DNA of 64,000 nt from contig JADJVC010000010.1 of NCBI GenBank assembly GCA_016710685.1, positions 62,001-126,000 of the forward strand, given 5' to 3'. This DNA comes from Flavobacteriales bacterium. GTDB lineage: Bacteria > Bacteroidota > Bacteroidia > Flavobacteriales_F > PHOS-HE28. Within the stretch, counting starts at the first letter, position 1. Each line of letters starts with the position of its first letter. Under the pieces are notes generated by a model. The model was not told the origin of the DNA, ran no database searches, and saw nothing but the letters and a program-made list of their open reading frames with translations. Positions 61,608 to 64,000 of the stretch are shown here, piece by piece. Position numbers and translations under genes: made by a program.

Positions 61608-61615
61608 CAAAAGTA
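61608..61615 (-). promoter_or_regulatory. -7 box of the sdhCAB operon
   Basis: Minus-strand TACTTTTG fits TAnnTTTG exactly, 38 bp ahead of the sdhC start. No strong -33 partner. Confidence 0.55.
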
Positions 61616-61728
61616 GGTTCCAACTCTTTTGGACGAAATGGAACGGGTCTGAATAAGAAGTCCGGCCCTTTTTCGCCGGGCATCTTTGCACTCGAACAAG
61701 CTCGAAAATTCGGAAATGCGCCAACAAA

Positions 61729-61757
61729 AAGGCCGCCCCACAATGCGGGGCGGCCTT
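61729..61757 (-). terminator. Strong hairpin terminator after the T9SS protein gene
   Basis: Eleven-pair perfect stem AAGGCCGCCCC / GGGGCGGCCTT with a seven-base loop. On the minus strand it is followed by five T, so it ends the upstream gene at 61812; it can also act on the plus strand. Confidence 0.88.
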
Positions 61758-61811
61758 CTCATTATTCCGTAAATCCATTCCGGGAATGCCCAGGAAGGAT
61801 ACCAGCGGTCG

Positions 61812-62762
61812 TTAGTTCTTCACCAAGCGGTTCACAGCTTGCACTGCACCGTCGGTAACACGCAGGAAGTACACGCCAGCAGGAACCGAACGCAGGTCCG
61901 TGCTGATCTTGTTGCCGTCCACTTTCAGCGGAGCGGAAACCAATGAACCGGTAACGTCGCGCAATTGCACGGTGGCCGAAGTGCTCAATGGTGCAGCAAG
62001 TGTAACGGTAACGGCATCACGTGTGGGATTCGGGTATGCGCCCAAAACGGTTCCGGCGGTTTCTGTCACACCGATGCTCGTATTGTCCGTGTAGGTCAAG
62101 TCGTCGATGTACATCTCGCCCAAATCGGTTCCGCCTGCGTATGCGTAGAAGTCAATGGATCCGATCTGGTTGTTCAACGTGGTAACGTTGCTGGACGTGT
62201 TCGAGGCCCAAGTGTAAGCGGGGTTGCTCGCCACCACCAAGCTGGAAGTTGTAGCTCCCAAGTCGATGTCCATGGATACGCTGAACCATTCACCGTGGGG
62301 GTATGTGCCAATAGGTACTGAAGTAGTTCCCGTTGTTACCACGGCTGCGTTTCCGTCCGCAGTGAAGGTCACGTCAATCGCGTATTCCGGCGGCGTAATG
62401 TTCTCGTGGTGCTGGAGGTTGAAGTAACCGCCTTTGCCAGCAGGGATGTAGAGCGAAAAGCTCAGGTTGTAGATCCCGGCGGTCTTATCGCCCAACTTCA
62501 GCAATAGGTCGGTCGGTCCGCCGTTGGCTGCGCTAGTCGAAATGATCGCTAAGCTGTTTGAACCGCTTAGGGCCCAAGCAGAAGAAACCGCGGCATCTTC
62601 CGTACCACCCGGAGCGGCGCTCCATGTGCTCCAATTCGTGCCATCGGATGCAGCGATCATATCGCCAGCCGTGTAAGATTCGAAGTCATCCGTGTAGATC
62701 ACGGATTGTGCGGCCAAAAGACCGGGCAATGCAATGAGTGAAACGAGTAGCGCTTTTTTCAT
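61812..62762 (-). CDS. Secreted protein with T9SS type A sorting domain
   Basis: 316 residues. Signal peptide to about residue 19 (LLAAQ). A LamG/concanavalin-like sandwich fills the middle (DDFESYTAGDMIAASDGTNWSTW, GYFNLQHHENITPPEYAIDV, GEMYIDDLTYTDN). The last 80 residues (GAYPNPTRDAVTVTLAAPLS ... SVPAGVYFLRVTDGAVQAVNRLVKN) are the type A sorting signal. Exported to the surface by the type IX system; binding partner unknown. TACCTTTA (62793-62786) is a near -7 box. Confidence 0.92.
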   Translation of the reverse strand: MKKALLVSLIALPGLLAAQSVIYTDDFESYTAGDMIAASDGTNWSTWSAAPGGTEDAAVSSAWALSGSNSLAIISTSAANGGPTDLLLKLGDKTAGIYNLSFSLYIPAGKGGYFNLQHHENITPPEYAIDVTFTADGNAAVVTTGTTSVPIGTYPHGEWFSVSMDIDLGATTSSLVVASNPAYTWASNTSSNVTTLNNQIGSIDFYAYAGGTDLGEMYIDDLTYTDNTSIGVTETAGTVLGAYPNPTRDAVTVTLAAPLSTSATVQLRDVTGSLVSAPLKVDGNKISTDLRSVPAGVYFLRVTDGAVQAVNRLVKN

Positions 62763-63075
62763 GGGGTTTTGGTTTTTGGTTTGGATAAAGGTAAGAAAAT
62801 GTTGCGGAGTGATCGTTCGGTGCTGAAAGCCTGCCGCCAGAAGTGTTATCTGTGGACAACCATCCAGCCGTGGATCGGCCGATTACACCATTGAAGGTGG
62901 CTTTTTTGCAGGAAGATGCGATTTTGCTCCAAGTTTGAACAGGGGATCACCATAAATTGCGCGCCGTTGTCAACCATCAGGCCCGGCAGTAGGTTGCGAT
63001 CGTCATGAATTGGATCGCAAACCACAACCACATCTTACGGATGTCATTTCCCGGAAAACCCGGCTCAACACCAAC
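62763..63075. other. Intergenic region, no gene seen
   Basis: Carries the near -7 box of the gene to the left and a stretch with a T6 run (62907-62912) but no convincing coding sequence. Short frames here have no signal or motif. Confidence 0.6.
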
Positions 63076-64000
63076 ATGAAGAAACTCCTTATCCTCCCAT
63101 TCTTATTCGCGTTCTCCATGCAAGTACGCGCCCAATACGTAATTCCGGATACCGCTCTCGTGGCGCTCTTTCAGCAATGGTACCCGGATCTAATGACCGG
63201 CGATGTGTTGGACACCATCAATTCCAATTCTCCCTTCATTACGGTGCTCAACTTTGAGAACACGAATGTGACCGACCTGTCAGGGATCCATTACTTTTAT
63301 AGCGTAACTACCGTCTACATCACCAACAGTCCGGTGAGCTACATTCCGGAATTACCTGATTCGTTGGAATACTTGTATTGTGACAACACACAGCTCGCGA
63401 GTTTGCCACCGTTGCCCGGCACACTGGTTTCGCTCCAAATACAAAACAGCCCACTTACGGGTTTGCCGGCCTTGCCCGATGCCATGATCGATCTGCGCAC
63501 CATCAATTGCCCAATAACCAGCTTGCCTTCGCTTCCGCCTTTCTTGGACCGGCTTGTTTGCATGAACGGCCAGCTTACCAGCCTTCCCGCGCTGCCCGAT
63601 ACCATGTACTATTTGCACGTCCCCGATAATTTCTTGACCTCACTGCCTCCATTACCATCGAACCTCGGTGTTTTATGGGTGGATCAGAACCAGCTTACAA
63701 GCCTTCCAGAACTGCCACCAAACTTGATCCAATTGTTGTGCAACAACAACCAACTTGGCTGCTTGCCCATATTGCCAGCTTCCCTGAATCAGATGAATTG
63801 CACTGGCAACAACCTCAGTTGCTTACCGAATGAGCCACCAACACTGGGCCCGTACGGTACCGGCGGCAACGACTCCAACTTGGGTTTCAGTCCGGTGGTA
63901 TGCGGCCCGGGCGACGCTTGTTTTCCGGCGGAAGTAGTTAGCGGGATCATCTTTATTGACATGAATGGGAACGGCTTGCTGAATGCGGGTGAATTGCCTT
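63076..64000 (+). CDS. Secreted leucine-rich-repeat protein, 3' end off window
   Basis: 308 residues visible. Signal peptide (MKKLLILPFLFAFSMQVRAQ) and repeats of about 21 residues of the form LPPLPxxLxxLxxxxxxLTSLP (for example YIPELPDSLEYLYCDNTQLAS, SLPELPPNLIQLLCNNNQLG) from about residue 85 to 255, close to the IpaH/YopM type. After them GIIFIDMNGNGLLNAGELP looks like the start of an SdrD B-like domain. The gene runs off the right edge. Confidence 0.85.
   Translation, partial: MKKLLILPFLFAFSMQVRAQYVIPDTALVALFQQWYPDLMTGDVLDTINSNSPFITVLNFENTNVTDLSGIHYFYSVTTVYITNSPVSYIPELPDSLEYLYCDNTQLASLPPLPGTLVSLQIQNSPLTGLPALPDAMIDLRTINCPITSLPSLPPFLDRLVCMNGQLTSLPALPDTMYYLHVPDNFLTSLPPLPSNLGVLWVDQNQLTSLPELPPNLIQLLCNNNQLGCLPILPASLNQMNCTGNNLSCLPNEPPTLGPYGTGGNDSNLGFSPVVCGPGDACFPAEVVSGIIFIDMNGNGLLNAGELP

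Noticed and set aside
1..64000. tRNA or rRNA genes
   Set aside because: I looked for cloverleaf-like and rRNA-conserved words in the gaps and saw none, but could not run a covariance search.

Overview
The window reads as chromosomal DNA of an uncultured, GC-rich member of the Bacteroidota, most likely Flavobacteriales-like. Supporting this: two kinds of type IX secretion sorting domain (type A on a subtilase and on a secreted protein, and the gliding-motility-associated C-terminal form on a 1805-residue surface protein), a short NuoG without the molybdopterin domain, a three-gene sdhCAB operon, an exbB-exbD-exbD-tonB operon, start-proximal TAnnTTTG-type promoter boxes, and few Shine-Dalgarno sequences. 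I saw no rRNA, tRNA or CRISPR array.

Layout. 1-8.5 kb: LytTR/LytS-type two-component pair, a GIY-YIG-like protein, sugar-phosphate isomerase, TPR protein, phosphate-binding-like lipoprotein, then an intergenic repeat field (6.8-7.64 kb) and a TonB-like protein. 8.6-13.4 kb: a baeRF3 protein, a four-unit 103-bp tandem repeat and the exbB-exbD-exbD-tonB operon. 13.7-25.3 kb: pirin behind an operator-like palindrome, secreted proteins, a NYN-LOTUS protein, aminopeptidase P, DUF2167 protein, T9SS subtilase, MBL hydrolase, aldo/keto reductase, MsrB and a TMEM175-like channel. 25.4-28 kb: an isolated nuoG-nuoH-nuoI block. 28-37.5 kb: DUF1003 protein, class II amidotransferase, class III aminotransferase, nitrilase-fold hydrolase, VOC protein with a histone-H1-like tail, OmpA lipoprotein and a peptide-binding lipoprotein. 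37.7-41.2 kb: a large outer-membrane-like protein.

41.2-45.2 kb is the main accessory region: a REP-associated tyrosine transposase (RAYT), two further RAYT remnants, hairpin-rich left-end and right-end repeats, two paralogous small proteins, and the mobile mystery protein A/B pair (XRE regulator plus Fic protein) behind an 18-bp operator-like dyad. 45.3-55 kb: coiled-coil protein, ComF, fRMsr, Ig-like lipoprotein and the giant surface protein. 55-61.6 kb: omega-amidase with an aminotransferase (glutamine-linked methionine transamination), a PIN toxin-antitoxin pair and sdhCAB. The window ends in a secreted leucine-rich-repeat protein that runs off the edge.

Two genes (MBL hydrolase and TMEM175-like) each carry a single-base homopolymer discrepancy; correcting it restores a family-typical C-terminus and a nearby stop. 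This suggests either long-read assembly errors or recent mutations.
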